64,000 nt of DNA from Montifringilla adamsi (GCA_017590115.1 JAGGNK010012559.1:888370-952369); one strand, 5' to 3'; positions 11,503 through 23,413 are shown, counted from the stretch's first letter. The notes: a model not told the origin generated them from the letters alone. Made by a program: numbers and translations.

Positions 11503-12161
11503 TGTCCTAGGGTGACGTTAGGGTGCTTGTATCCCCAGATGTGTGTTCTGTTTATGCTGGATATTCTATTCTGTGCCTTCAAGACTGGCTCTGAGAGCGA
11601 AGGCGGGGAGAAGAAGAAGAAGCACGGAGTTTGTTATCAGGGACTGCACTCCTCCTCCTCATTCTGCTGGAACACAGAACTCCACTGTGGTGTCGGGCAT
11701 GGATGGGGCAGAACACGGTGCTCCATTGTTTTTTAGTTAGTTTAGCTAGCTGAGGCAGAGTTTTCCCTGGACTGTTTCTTTTTCATTCCCTTTTCTGGGG
11801 ACTGTTGGAACCTGCTCTGGACTGGGACCTGGGGAGCACCGAGAGCTTGCACCTTGTGGCCACCGGAGCTGCTCTGGGCAGCAGCCTTTTCCAGTGCAAG
11901 AGGGATTGATAACAGAGCGACCACCCCCAGGAGAGACTTTCTGAATTTGTCATCTCTTCAGAGCAGCCAATGAGTTTTGTCATCTGCTATTGTTCATTTT
12001 TTTTGTGCTGGGGAGCGCTTTGCCTGTTAAATAAACAGGTTTTTTCCACTTCCCTCCGAGGAAATTTTTCCCAAACCAGTTGTGGGGCAGGGGCCATGTG
12101 GGTTTGCTTTCTGGGGGGCCCTTTTGGAAGTTTTCTCCCAAATTTACCCTCAGCCAGAACA
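11503..12161 (+). mobile_element. ERVL-like LTR, 659 bp
   Basis: It begins TGTCCTAGGGTG and ends CAGCCAGAACA, closely matching the termini of the LTR at 22845-23408 (TGTCCTAGG...CCAGAACA). An AATAAA lies at 12030-12035 and a CCAAT motif (GCAGCCAATGAG) near 11965, consistent with plus orientation. The flanking pentamers (TGCGC before, TACAT after) do not match, so it may be a recombined copy, one LTR of a degraded provirus, or an LTR with misplaced ends. No retroviral coding sequence is visible on either side. Confidence 0.7.
12030..12035 (+). promoter_or_regulatory. LTR polyadenylation signal AATAAA
   Basis: AATAAA in the context CCTGTTAAATAAACAGG, located 126 bases before the LTR end, where the R region is expected. 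The surrounding bases form a small inverted repeat (CCTGTT and AACAGG). Confidence 0.55.
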
Positions 12162-12332
12162 TACATGAAGTATTGTAAGGGTGCAGGACCCATAAATACC
12201 ACTGGGTTCTAAGAATGAGAGGTTTGGACTGTGACCAGCAGGCCAAGGAGCCCTGCCAGCTTGACATGGGTGAAGAATTTACCATGAGGAAGACATCTTA
12301 CTTCCTCCCCAGAAGCCCACCGACCCAATTAA

Positions 12333-12618
12333 TGTCACTGTTGAGTCAGGAACGGGAACAAAGACTCTGAGACTTCAGAAGGCAGGAAGAGAGCTTTAAC
12401 AGAAAATCACGCATCTTTTATAACAAGACTCGCTAAGCTAAAACTTGATTGGTCTTAACAAAAACACCCCTCACACCACTGATGAAAAACAACTTCTATA
12501 AACAACAGGTGCAGAAAGAGACATAATAATTGTTTTAAGTCTTTTCTCTAAGTTTCCCAGGCTCAGCCTGGGAGAAATTATCTCTGTTCTTTCTTTGACT
12601 GAACTGAGAATATCCACA
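12333..12618 (-). mobile_element. Solo ERVK-like LTR with 6-bp target duplication
   Basis: The element reads TGTGGATATTC at its minus-strand start (12618) and ends in ACAGTGACA at 12333. The hexamer AATTAA occurs exactly on both sides (12327-12332 and 12619-12624), the duplication size typical of ERVK integration. On the minus strand a CCAAT motif (GACCAATCAAG) and a TATAAAAG box occur in the expected order. An inverted repeat CCCAGG-CTCAG-CCTGGG lies at 12556-12572. At 286 bp it is short for the family, and no internal region is present. Confidence 0.85.
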
Positions 12619-12959
12619 AATTAAAGAGGACGACTGTGCAGCCAATGGACATTCAGCTAATTATAATAATAGGTGAGAGATAATAATAGGCATTATAGAG
12701 ACCATCCTGGAAACCATTTGAACATGTAAAACTTTTTTGGATAAACAGAGAACAGGAGTTTGTGACATTTTTACACGTGTCTTTGGGAGGTTACTCACCA
12801 TGTGTCCAGTGCTGGAATAAATGTACCCTCTTTTCAAGTTTAATTTGTTGAAGAGTCATCTTCACCACGTGGTGCTTCACCACATCCTTGGCCTTCAGAG
12901 GAGCATCCCAAGTTCCCATGGCTCTGGGGGCTGAGCTGCTTTTCCTCCTGGAATCCTTC

Positions 12960-13392
12960 AACGATGCTCTGCCCTTCCAGAGGACTTGTATTCTTATGAA
13001 AACTGGGAGCAAACCCTTCAGTCAGGCTCTGCCCTTCCACAGGATTTGGTTTCTTTGGAAAACTGGGAGCAAACCTTCAGTGAGGCTCTGCCTTTCCACA
13101 GGATTTGGTTTCTTTGGAAAACCAGGAGCAAACCCTTCAATCAGGTTCTGTCCTTCCACTGGATTTGGGTTTTTTCCTTGGAAAACTGGGAGCAAACCTT
13201 TAAATGAGGCTGTGCCCTTTCACAGGATTTGGGTTTTTTCCTTGGAAAATCAGGAGCAAACCATGAGTCAGGCTCTGCCCTTCCACAGGACTTGGGTTTT
13301 TCCTTGGAAAACTGAGCATAAACCCTTCAATGGGGCTGTGCCCTTCCACAGGATTTGGGGTTTTCCATGTAAAACTGGGAGAAAAGGTTTGT
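12960..13392. repeat. Minisatellite, about 58-65-bp unit, 7 copies
   Basis: Each unit contains GGCTCTGCCCTTCCACAGGA, a T-rich GGTTTCTTTGG segment and AAACTGGGAGCAAACC. Units start near 12970, 13030, 13090, 13150, 13212, 13277 and 13339. Because several units are multiples of three or nearly so, one plus frame reads through as a spurious repeat protein. Confidence 0.9.
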
Positions 13393-13754
13393 GAAGGTGG
13401 GGAGGGATTTCCAGCCCCTCTGGTCACGTAGGGGAACTTTTCCCTTCCCTCTTCCTTATCCCTTGGATGTCCCTGCAAAGCCAAGGATAGATTAATGGCA
13501 GCAATAATTCACCCCTGAAGCCCCAGGGGGAGCCCTGAATTGATGTTTTAACTCCTCTTTCCAGCAGAAAACCCTCTGGAGATCACTCTCAGTGAATTCC
13601 TGGGAATTAGGGTGGCTCTGCACTTCCAAGGGACCCATTCCCTATTGGAAAATAGGGGATTGCTTCATTTTTTATTCCAATAAAAATTTTCCAACTTTCC
13701 TTGCTGATTTCAGTGACATTTTCCAGAAAAGCTGAAAACTCTGAGGTTCTCATT

Positions 13755-13922
13755 AAAAAAAAAAAAAACCAAAACCGAACCAAACCAAACCAAACCAAAA
13801 AACAAAAACAAAAACAAAAACAAAAACAAAAAAAGGAAAAAAAGAAAAACACAAAAAAAAAACCTGCGGGAAACTTTTTTTTCTTTTTTTTTTCTTTTTT
13901 TTTTCTTTTTTTTTTTTTTTTA
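13755..13922. repeat. A-rich then T-rich low-complexity pair
   Basis: Poly-A, (CCAAA)n, (AAACA)n and (AAAAAC)n are followed by TTTTTTCT-type runs, so the two halves can pair as an A/T inverted repeat. No body of a known retroelement lies beside it. Confidence 0.9.
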
Positions 13923-16268
13923 GAATTCCTTCAATATAAACTTCTGTAGAATTGGGGAATAAAAAGTTGAATATTCAGGTGTATATTTCTCAAATTTAAA
14001 TATATAAATATGGAGAGCTCCACATTTTCCCAGGATTTTTAGCATTAAAAATGACATTTTCTATCTGAGCCTGGCCCAACAGTGACAACTCTGAGGAAAT
14101 TTAATCTCATCCCAGCTCCAGCTCTGCACAGCCCCTTCCTGGCAGGTTTTCCATCCCCTGTTCCCAAAAACCTTTGGAAATTGAGTTTTTCTGATCAATC
14201 AGCAGCTGTGTCACTGGTACTGTGTGAAAGGCTCTAATAATTCCTGTCTGGATATTCCTGGCTGGAGTAAAATTCCAAATTTCTTGTGCTGTTCCCACAG
14301 CTGATGGGCAGTGCCTCATTCCTTTGTGTTCATCCTTGGATCCATCCCCCACTGTCTCCCAGCCTTCCCAGTAAATTCCTTCATGGAAAAATCCACCCTT
14401 TAACATGGAATAGCAAAGCCATAGGAACTCCTGGTGCTGGTTTTAACCCCCCACCCCGGTAAAGCCAGGCCTGGCAGCAGTGACAAATTGGCTCATTAGG
14501 GAATGTTAATTCCATGTCATTTATTTTCAGGAGTGATGGAAATTCAGGATTCCCCTTGCCCTGGGGCTGGTGGAGGCCCCGCTCCCAGGGCAAGGAGAGG
14601 TCACCGGGCCCCAGGAGGATGGAACTCAGCCTCGGGAAAAGAAGGAGTGAGGAGAAAATTAATTACTGCACTCAGGAGCCTCTGGAAGAGCAGCAATTCC
14701 AGCTCCCCCTGCCAGGGGAGCTCAGCATTCCATCCTTCCCAGCAGGAATTCCTGTCTGTGGAGCCATTCTTGGAGCATCCATTCCCACGGTGACACCCTA
14801 AACTCTCTGGGTGGAAAACCAGCCTCAGATTTCTCCAGAGAAGCTGTTCCAGGTGATTTTTTTCTTTGGCACGGAACTGTTTTCTCCTGGGTTCACCTGA
14901 GATTCCTCCCAGGAATCTTCCAGAGCCTTTTCCTCTCTGGTTTAGGCACTTGACATCCCAGGGAGCAGCCCCAGACTCCTCCAGGGAAGGTGCCTGAGAT
15001 GATTTTGCTCTTTCCGTGGAACGTGCATCTCCCAGGATTTATGTGACACTCCTCCCAGGCACCTCCTGGAGTCTTTTCCCATCTCCTGGAAGGAGCTGAG
15101 ATCCCAAACTGCAGCCTGGGACTCCTCCAGGGCAGGGATTTGCCAGCTCACAATAAAAACAGCACAGGGCAAGGGAGGGCTCCAGGCTCTGCACTCCCGG
15201 GAATTGTTTTCCATTCAGGCTGGGATTTGGGATGGCGCCTGGAGCACCAGGCTGGAAATCAGAGCTGGGATCTCTTCCTGAGCTCAGGCTGACATTTCCT
15301 CCAGGCCAGCAGCACCTGGAATGTCCCTGACCCTGGGGATGAAGGGAATATTTGGGATTTGTCCCCTGCCTGTGCTGACTGTGCACTTTTCCCAGCTCAC
15401 ACAGCACATTTCCCACTCCATAAATTTGTGGAGTAAATAAATTATTCATGAAGGGAATTATTTTTTTCCCTTAAATCCATTAGAAACGCCACGATTCCAT
15501 TTGAATCCTTGATGAGCTGGGTACAGCTCAAAACACTTTTAGTGGCTCCTGGATTGCCAAATCAGCCTGGAGAGGCTGCTCAGACCCACTGGGAAAGGGA
15601 TGGAACCACAGGGAATGTTCCTGGGGCATCTCTCATTGCACAGGGCTGGCAGAAGGGGTTTTAATCTGATATTTTCACACCTGGATTTATAAATCCAGGC
15701 CTGGAGATCCCAAATGAGTGGGGTTGTTCCTGAGCTGTTCAGGAAATCCCATTTTTTAGGGATGAGGGAAGGGAAGTTTTGTTTCCATGTTGGAAATCCC
15801 ATTGTGGCAGCCCCGGTAGGGCTGGCTTTGGGATTGAATCCCAGGGCTCCTGGGACCACAGAACACTCTGGCCCTTCCTCCTCCCCCCAGCAGAAAGGGG
15901 ACCCCATCCCTAAGGAAAGGGCACAAACCAGACAAGAGTTCAGGATTTAGGAAGATGCTCCCTGGAGCTTTCCTGTGTTCCCAGGAGTGGCTGTGCCTGG
16001 AAATCCCTGCCCAATTCCTTGTGATCACAGGGATGAGCTTTGGGCTTCCTCTGTCATCTCCCAGGCTGGGAACTGGGACTGAAGCCCAGCCCAACCAGGC
16101 CCAGCTCAGAGCTCAGAGCCCAGCCCAGCTGCCCTGCGGGATGGGCAGCACCTCCTGACCCATTCCCAGCGCTGCTTTTCCACCCAACACCTCGGTTTTG
16201 GGAACGCTGATTTTCTGGAATAGGTGCAGCTGCTTTTTTCCAGCAGAGAAAAGGAACAAGGATGCCGT
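13923..16268. other. No gene seen
   Basis: About 2.3 kb of mixed sequence. It contains AT-rich spots (about 13925-14060 and 15420-15490) and many short open frames, none with recognisable features. Confidence 0.4.
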
Positions 16269-16332
16269 GCTGGGGACAGGGGACACCTGGAGAAAGTGCT
16301 GGGGACAGGGGACACCTGGAGAAGTTGCTGGC
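16269..16332. repeat. Tandem duplication, about 29-bp unit
   Basis: TGCTGGGGACAGGGGACACC followed by TGGAGAA occurs twice in succession. Confidence 0.8.
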
Positions 16333-17504
16333 CTGGCCTCTCTGAGCCGGGCTTTGCATTGTCCCAGCAGCTCAGGTGTCCCCAGAGCTGCAGCAGCTGA
16401 GCAGGGACCTGTGCCAGGCCCCCACCCCATCCCTTAACTCTTAAATCATCCCCCTGGATTGCAGCCCCCTCCTCTCCATGTGGGAATGAGGCCCATGGGA
16501 AGATCCCGGTGAAATAAAGGAGGAATGGAAGGAATGGCAAATGTAAACTCGGACTGCTTGGATCTCTTAATTAAAAATAAATAATTTATTTGATTTAACA
16601 GCGAACAAAGCTGGAGGCACTGGAAGTGTTGCCTCCTTCTGATCTGGCCTGGAGCTCCTGCAGCACCAAACTCAGGCTAGATTCTCCTTGGGGAGGGATT
16701 CTGTGACCTCAAGAAATTTCTCCTTCTCCTGAGCAGGGCCTGGGATGCCCTTGGATATGATTTCCATATTTGATGGAGGGGTTGATTCCAGCCCCAGGGA
16801 ATGGGGCCAAACAGCCTGAAATAACCCCAGGATGTGGGGAAATTCTGCTGGATTTGTAATTATCCTTTTGGTGCCCCTGCAACCCCAACCCTAGAGCCCA
16901 AGAGAGAGGGGGACACTGTCATCTTCCAGAAGTCTCCAAGAAAAAAGACTCATCCAAAAGGATTTTCACCCAGGAAAGAAGAAAAATTATTATTTTACCT
17001 TTTTATTCCCCCCTCCAAACATTATTTTAACATTTGCTGTCCTAAACTAAAGCCCATTCTTTTTAAGACTGAGACTTCAGGCTTTAGGCTGGACCTAGCC
17101 AGGTAAAGATAAAATTTCCAGTCTGCCACAGCAACATTTTTTGGAAGTTCCTTTTCCTTAGGGAATTTTTACATCTGGACTGTTTGGGTTTGGATTTGGG
17201 CTGAAAAAGGAGCTTAAAATGTCAGATTTACCAATGAAAGATAAAATCTGGGACTCAGCCAGTGACAATAAATGATTCTGATCCCAGGCTGGGGGGAGCA
17301 GCAGTGAAGATCAAACCCACAGCAGGACAGGACAGGACAGGACAGAACTTCTCTTCCCTTTGGTTCAGTTTTAGGTTTTGGAGCTTTTCAAGTAGAAAAC
17401 CAGAAGGTTTTTAGGTAATTTGTACAATTAAACCCCAAAAGATCACCCCCCAACCCCACTTTGTGCTGAGCATTGAACAAAAGTGCTGCAGGATGAACTT
17501 TGGG
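16333..17504. other. No gene seen
   Basis: AATAAA-type motifs occur on both strands at 16511-16585 (plus GTGAAATAAAGG, and a palindromic AATAATTTATT segment), but no coding sequence leads into them. A short (GGACA)n run lies at about 17322-17345. Confidence 0.35.
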
Positions 17505-17702
17505 CATGGCTGGGATGGAAAAGGCACAAGGGCTGGGATGGAAAAGCTACCAGGGTTGGGATGCCACCATGGCTGGGATGGAAAATTCACAAGGGCTGGG
17601 ATGGAAAAGGCCACCATGACTGGGATGGAAAAGTCAAAATATTTGGGATGTCACCAGGGCTGGGATGGAAAAGGCCACCAGGGCTGGGATGTCACCAGGG
17701 TC
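17505..17702. repeat. Minisatellite, about 20-23-bp unit (GGGCTGGGATGGAAAAG)
   Basis: About nine imperfect units of GGCTGGGATGGAAAAG followed by CACAA, CCACCA or TCACCA. Unit length varies, so frames shift between copies. Confidence 0.9.
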
Positions 17703-18549
17703 AAACCCATCCACGTTTCCCCCAAAGATCTCCAAGTCCTTTATAAATTCCATTATCCTCAATTATCCCTTTGCCTCAATTATCCCTCGGGTTTGATGTG
17801 AGGAGCAGGAGCTCAGCTGACAGAAAAATCCTGTCCTGCTGGATTCCAGCCTGTCCTTGGGAAGGAGGCTCGGATAATCGCTGCTCTCCACCAGAGCACG
17901 GGGAAGAGGCCAGAGGGGGCACAGCTGCTGCTGAATTTAATTTCCTATTTTTCCATCATAAAAAGGAAAGAGGAGAATGAATCTTTATGGGCTCCTCCAT
18001 CCCAGAGGGGAATCTCTGTGCCCTATTCCCACTGGTATCAGCCTCAAATATTCCATGATCCAGAGCTGTGTCCTTCAAAACTGGACACTGATCTTGGAAA
18101 ACTGATTTCCACAGCAGAGAAATGGAATGGAGATAAAAAATGATTAAACAGGACCCTTGGGCTGTGGGATCCCCCAGTTTCAGGTGGACAGGTGGGGGAT
18201 TTGTCCCAAATATCTCTTGGAAGCCTGGTTTTCCAGCCTCTGTCAAGCCCGGGACAGAGGGACAAGTGCCACCTCTGGTGGGGGGATAGGATGAGCCTGT
18301 TCCCTAATTTTTCAGCTGTTGGAGATATAACCCCAGCAGGGAGGCTGAAGGACTGGGATACAGGACTGGGATTCACTGGTGTATTCGAGGACCCCTCACA
18401 GGGATCCTGCAGCTCTTTCCGTGTTTCCCTCAGGGTTTGTCCTTTCTCCCAGCACTGCAGCTCTGCTCCCACAGCAACTCATCCACTGTGGGATTCCTCC
18501 TCTGCTAGGAATGCAGGATTGGCAGCTGGAATTCTGTTCCCAAGGTCTG
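17703..18549. other. No gene seen
   Basis: Mixed sequence with no exon or known repeat that I can support. Confidence 0.4.
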
Positions 18550-18937
18550 TGTCCTGGGTTGCAAGAAGTGTCTGGGAGTGTGTAATCTGTTATCATGTCA
18601 GAGCTGGGCAGTTCTCTGCTGTTCTCTGGGCAGTTTCTTTATCTCTCCCACAGCCAATCCTCCCTCCAGGAGATCTCTGCTGTTCATGGCCACTGAGTGT
18701 CCCTGCATGGCTGATCAAATTCCAGCATCCCACTGGGAGATGCATTACTGCATTTTTAATTTAATTTTTTTAATTTTCTTCCCTAATAAAGAACTGTTAT
18801 TCCTGCTCCTGTATCTTTGCCTGAGAGCCCCTTAATTTCAGAATTATAACAATTCAGAGGGAGGGGGTTTGCATTTTCCATTTCAGGGGAGGCTTCTGCC
18901 TTCCTTAGGCAGTCACCTGTCTGTTCAAACCAGGGCA
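18550..18937 (+). mobile_element. Solo ERVL-like LTR, short (TATA-less) form, 388 bp
   Basis: It begins TGTCCTGGGTTGCAAG and ends AAACCAGGGCA. The flanking pentamers GTCTG (18545-18549) and GCCTG (18938-18942) differ by one base, consistent with an aged 5-bp duplication. Orientation comes from AATAAA at 18785-18790 and a CCAAT box (CACAGCCAATCC) near 18650. Compared with the full-length relatives at 20695 and 51587, it lacks one contiguous stretch of about 300 bp that carries the TATA-like GGATACAATC segment; the join lies near GGAGATGC|ATTACTGC at about 18745. Confidence 0.85.
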
Positions 18938-19750
18938 GCCTGGCAGAGCTTTCCCTGCTCACAAGCTGAGCTCTCTGCTGGCTGCACCCCCAGCTCCTGC
19001 TCCTGCTCCTGCTCCAGCCCAAGGGGGCCTCAGCTCTCCCCAGATTTTCCAGATCTTCCCTCGTCCAAGAAAATTCTCACCTTGAGCCCCCTCACACCTG
19101 GGCCCCTTCTCCCCATCCCTGTAGGAATTACCCTTCAGAAAATCACCTCACTCTTTCTTTTTTTTTTTGGCATCACTTTTTTTGGCTTGGCCCCTGGATT
19201 TTCTTTGTTCTTCTGTTGGTTTTTGTCACCGTCCACCTTCTCGGGGAGCTAAAAATAACCCATTTCTTCCTCATTAGCAGCCAGCAGCTCTGCCTGCATT
19301 GTTCTTGGAGGTCTCCCTGTGTTTCTGGGCTGCTTCCATAAACTTCTGTGTCAGAGTCGAGCACTGCTCGTTCTCGGCCCTAATTGGGAGGCAGCGAGAA
19401 GGCACAGCTCTGCCAAAAGGTTTTATTAAGGAATAAAAGCAGCCAGCCAGGCATGCACAGAGCCAATAAAACACCCCCGGTGTCCCCAGGCCAGCAGCAC
19501 ACGGAGTCACGCCTAAACCCGTGTTTGATCTGGGAAAGAAATCAACCCTGACCCACTGCAGGCCATGAAATTAATGGGGCACGAGGCGCCCTGTGCAGAT
19601 TTGCCATCTCTGCAAGGCAGGAGCCAAGGGAAAATAATCAAAATTGGCACTTAAACCACCAGAAGAGCAGTGGGACACAGCTCAGGATGGGACAGAGCCC
19701 ACAGAGCACCCCTGGCACTGGCACAGCCTGTTCAGCACAGCCACCAGTGC
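18938..19750. other. No gene seen
   Basis: GC-rich to mixed sequence with a short (CTGCTC)n run near 18990-19015. No exon was supported. Confidence 0.4.
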
Positions 19751-19845
19751 CAGGGCTGGGGCACTGCCATCTCTGATGTCCCCTCTGTCTCAGGGCTGGG
19801 GCACTGCCATCTCTGATGTCCCCTCTGTCTCAGGGCTGGGGTAGC
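19751..19845. repeat. Tandem repeat, 40-bp unit, 2 perfect copies plus a partial
   Basis: The 40 bases starting CAGGGCTGGGGCACTGCC are repeated without a difference at 19751-19790 and 19791-19830, followed by a partial third copy. The perfect identity suggests a recent or unstable duplication. Confidence 0.95.
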
Positions 19846-20689
19846 TGGGCCCTGCTGGCAGCAGGACAGCCCCTGGTCACAGCCACAGAGCTCCAGGGGC
19901 GCTGGGACACTGGTCTGAGGCACAGGGGGGATTTTGGGGTGTTGAGGGCTCCATGATCCCCAGGGCTCCCTCCCAGCTCAGGATCTTCTGTGATTCCCAG
20001 ATTTGAAAAGGGTTTGAGCCTGTGTGCTCCTCCTGTGAAGCTGAGCTGGGAGTTTGGAGTCTCTGTGGTGGAAAATGCCCCAGTCAGGACCTTCCTGGGT
20101 CTTCACAGATCCGGGCAAATCCCGGCTCAGCTCCCAGGGGTTGGGCACCAGACTCTGGTCTCTGTGGCAGGACCAGAGGCAGAACCTGAACCCGGGCCCT
20201 CCTGCAGTAGCTGAGCCTCACTCATTAGGGAGGCTGCTAATTATCTCCAGCCTTATTTGCATCCTACATCTCAGTTTTTGCTAATTCCTGCCTCCACTGG
20301 ATTCTCCATATTTTCTTCTGCTGGATGAAAGCAGCTCCCAGTCTCAGCTCTGTTCCCTGCTGGTAATTACAGAGCACAAGGAGTTGCTGCTGCACCTCTC
20401 CCTCCACAAACCCCACACTTTTCCTGGGAAAGTTCTACTTCCAGGGCTCTTTTCCTTTTCCCAGCTCCCAGACTCTTCTGGCAGCTCATCCGTTGCTTGG
20501 CCAGCAGCTTTTGCATGCTCCGAGTGCCACGGTGGGACATTGGTTGCTCCAAAGCCCCAGGCAGTGACAGTTCCCACCTTGGGATGCTCCTTTTTCCTTC
20601 TCTGCTGTGCCCCAGCCATGGCTTCACTGACCTGGAGTAGGGAACAGACAAAAAACAAACGTCCCAACATGAAGGGTTTGGCTTTGTTG
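19846..20689. other. No gene seen
   Basis: Mixed sequence between a tandem repeat and a solo LTR, with no supportable exon. Confidence 0.4.
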
Positions 20690-20694
20690 TTCTC

Positions 20695-21400
20695 TGTCTT
20701 GCTTTGAAAAGCCAGACGTCTGCTAAGGAAGGCAGGAGACTCCCCTGAAATGGAAAATGTAAACCCCCTCCCTCTGAATTATTTTAATTTTGAAATTAAG
20801 AGGCTCTCAGGCAAAGATACAGGAGCAGGAATAACAGTTCTTAACTAGGGATGAAAATAAAAATTAAAATTAAAATTTAAAAAAATGCAGTAATACAAAC
20901 CAAAGCACTGCCATAGTCAGAGCAGGCGCTGAGCCCTGTGGGTCAGGGTGGTGGCACAGTCCCATCCCATGGGGGCTCAGCCCTCCTGCAGTGCCAGCTG
21001 TGCTTCTGCTGGAGCAGGGATCCTGCACAAGGCTGGAGTTTTCCTCTGAAGCTCCAGGGCTGCTGTGGATGGGCCTGCTCTTCCTCTGGGAATGCAGGGC
21101 AGGAGAAAGCTGCTCCTCTGGGAATGCAGTGGGCAAAGGCTGCTGTGCTGTTCCAGGCTCAGATTGTATCCAGGTAGGAATGCTTGGCTCCTGCCCTGGG
21201 CGGAGCATCTCCCCGTGGGATGCTGGAATTTGATCAGCCCTGCAGGGACACTCAGTGGCCATGAACAGCAGAGATCTCCTGGAGGGAGGATTGGCTGTGG
21301 GAGAGATAAAGAAACTGCCCAGAGAACAGCAGAGAACTGCCCAGCTCTGACAGATGGGGACAGAACACACACCACCAGACACTTCTTGCGACCCAGGACA
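20695..21400 (-). mobile_element. Solo ERVL-like LTR, long form, 706 bp
   Basis: On the minus strand it begins TGTCCTGGGTCGCAAG at 21400 and ends at 20695 with AAAGCAAGACA. The pentamer TTCTC is perfectly duplicated at 20690-20694 and 21401-21405. A CCAAT box (CACAGCCAATCC) is kept, the TATA-like region reads GGATACAATC, and the poly(A) position reads AGTTAA rather than AATAAA. The body (about 20925-21350) is nearly identical to the LTR at 51587-52273, so the two copies are comparatively young. No retroviral coding region adjoins it. Confidence 0.9.
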
Positions 21401-22481
21401 TTCTCCATGTCAAAATAAAAGGGTGATGAAATCCAACTGGGATGAAGAAGAGCCACATGCAGCTCAACAATTCCTCATCCCTGCAGGGGAAACAGCCAGA
21501 AATGGGATTTGTCCTGTGGCAGCTCTTCCAGAGCTGGATTTAGGCGATATGAGTGATGCCATCAGGAGTCAGGTTCAAGGCAGACCAAGGGAAGCAGCTC
21601 TTCCTTCCCCATGGAGCTCCTGGCTGCAGGAATTCTCATGGGGAAGTGGGAAATGCATGGAAGGAAACCCCTTGAGGGGAAAGAACTGCACAGAAACCCC
21701 ATGGAGCTGCAGCCCAAAGGCTGGTTTGTTCTGCTCTGCCCCGACCTCAGGATCCCCTTGTCCTGTCTGGGTCATGGGACAGGGACGTGCTGGAGAAGCC
21801 ACCCACCCTCTCCTGCTCCACCTTCCCTTCCCAGCTGGGATTCAGCTCCTTCCCTAATTCCTCTGGGGCTCCTCGGGGGGGACCAGCCTAAATGTCCCTT
21901 TGAGAGGTGTCAGACAAGCCGGGATTTCTCCAGTCTATCCTTTGGTCTGATTTGCTTTGTCTGGAAGTGCAGCTAGCTCTGGTGACAACATTTGATCCCA
22001 GCAGGGTGACACATCCCTGTCCCCAAGGGTGGCAGGGCACCCGCACAACCTGCTCCCAATCTCCAGGGTTCTGTCACTGCCTGGGGTGGAATTTAATTGT
22101 TCCAACACCGGCGGTTCCCACGGAGCTGATGGGAGCTGCCAGTTGAGGAATGATCTGGGATATTGGTCCAGACATCTCCGTGGGTGACAACGAGCAGTGG
22201 CAGCGCTGCCAGCTCAGCTGTGTCCCGCTGTCACAAACCACTCCTCACAGGCACTTCCCAGCCTCATCTGAGCACTGACACCTCCCGAGGTTTTCATCTC
22301 CTCTTTTCCTCAGGATTTCTGAGCTCTTAGCCTGCCTTATTCCCCTGGGGAAATGCAGCAGCTTGATCCAAGCCGTGCAGGGATGGATGGAGCAGGTGCC
22401 ACCCCCAGACATGTCCTGCCCGCTGGGGACATTGCCACGGCCCTCCAAGGGACAGCAGTGTGAGAAACACCTTCACTGTCC
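21401..22481. other. No gene seen
   Basis: Mixed sequence with no known repeat or exon that I can support. Confidence 0.4.
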
Positions 22482-22720
22482 TGTGAAAATTTACAAAGAT
22501 TAATAAAGGACAAGAGGAAATAAAGACCATAGAGCAAAGATTTATGGGTGCATCTTGGCACCCAGCCAAGAGCCCCCCTGCTATTTTGGAAACACCCTTT
22601 ATTTACCATTTCTATTGCATCAGCCTGTTGCATATTCATAAACAATTATCCACAGTAAACTTTTTCCCAAACTAGTTTACATGTTCCAAGAACTGTTCAG
22701 CCCGGCTCCTCCTCAGTTCC
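22482..22720 (-). mobile_element. Probable ERV LTR fragment
   Basis: The minus strand ends ...TTTGTAAATTTTCACA at 22482, and upstream it carries GGTAAATAAAGGGTGTTTCC, a poly(A) signal in a context I associate with passerine ERVK LTRs. The 5' boundary of the LTR and any target duplication were not found, so the right limit is approximate. A second AATAAA (minus, from TTTATT) supports the orientation only weakly. Confidence 0.45.
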
Positions 22721-22844
22721 ACCTTTTCAGAGCATGAGTATTCCTTGGGTGTGGTTTTAGTCCATTCTCATCACCTCCAGTTTTGGCCCCTGGCCCACAC
22801 TGCCTTCAGGTGGTGAGTGCTGATGGTTGGCAGATCTGTACAGG

Positions 22845-23408
22845 TGTCCTAGGTTACAATATAAAAATGTATTCTATTCCCATCCTCAAGAGCTGCTGAA
22901 AGCAGGATGGGTGTCATTTTTTTCCTTATCTCCTGTTAATGGGCCCGTCAATGTCTTGCCCCATGGCTCAGAGGTCACTCCCTGCAGGAGCCATTTCTGC
23001 TGAGCGGGTAACCAAGGACCCAGCCCTGACTCAGAACAACATCCGCCCCCTGCGAGATGCTCCGCCCAGGGGGGAGGAGCTAAGCATTCCCACCTGGATA
23101 TAATCTGGGGTTTGGGACACAACAAGCAGTCTTTCCACTGGACTCCCAGATGAATGGTTGCCCTTACCCACTGGTTTTCCAGAGGACAAGAGCTACAGGA
23201 TTGTTTCTACAGGATCACCACTTCAACAAGATCATTTCATCTGGACTGCTACCACCACCCTAACTAGCAGGGTGTCAGGTTGTATTCTGACTCAGTCAGT
23301 GATTTTTATCTTGTACTGTTGCATATATTTGGGTTTTTTTTCCTTTTTCCTAACAAATTGTATTTCTGACTTGGAGTCTTTCACTGGCTTGGCTTTCAAA
23401 CCAGAACA
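22845..23408 (+). mobile_element. Solo ERVL-like LTR with perfect 5-bp duplication, 564 bp
   Basis: It begins TGTCCTAGGTTACAATA and ends CAAACCAGAACA. ACAGG is duplicated exactly at 22840-22844 and 23409-23413. A core-promoter region CACCTGGATATAATCTGG lies near 23090-23107, preceded by GAGATGCTCCGCCCAGG; the same block, with GGATACAATC, occurs in the long LTRs at 20695 and 51587, showing common descent. No internal region is present, so it arose by LTR-LTR recombination. Confidence 0.9.
23092..23107 (+). promoter_or_regulatory. LTR core promoter (TATA-like GGATATAATC)
   Basis: An AT-rich GGATATAATC follows a GC-rich GCTCCGCCCAGG element by about 35 bases, the usual arrangement of a retroviral U3 promoter. 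The homologous position is altered to GGATACAATC in the other long LTRs. Confidence 0.5.
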
Positions 23409-23413
23409 ACAGG

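Noticed and set aside
16505..16590. Back-to-back AATAAA motifs suggesting convergent gene ends
   Set aside because: No coding sequence or 3' UTR-like block leads into them from either side; the motifs lie in a short AT-rich palindromic patch.
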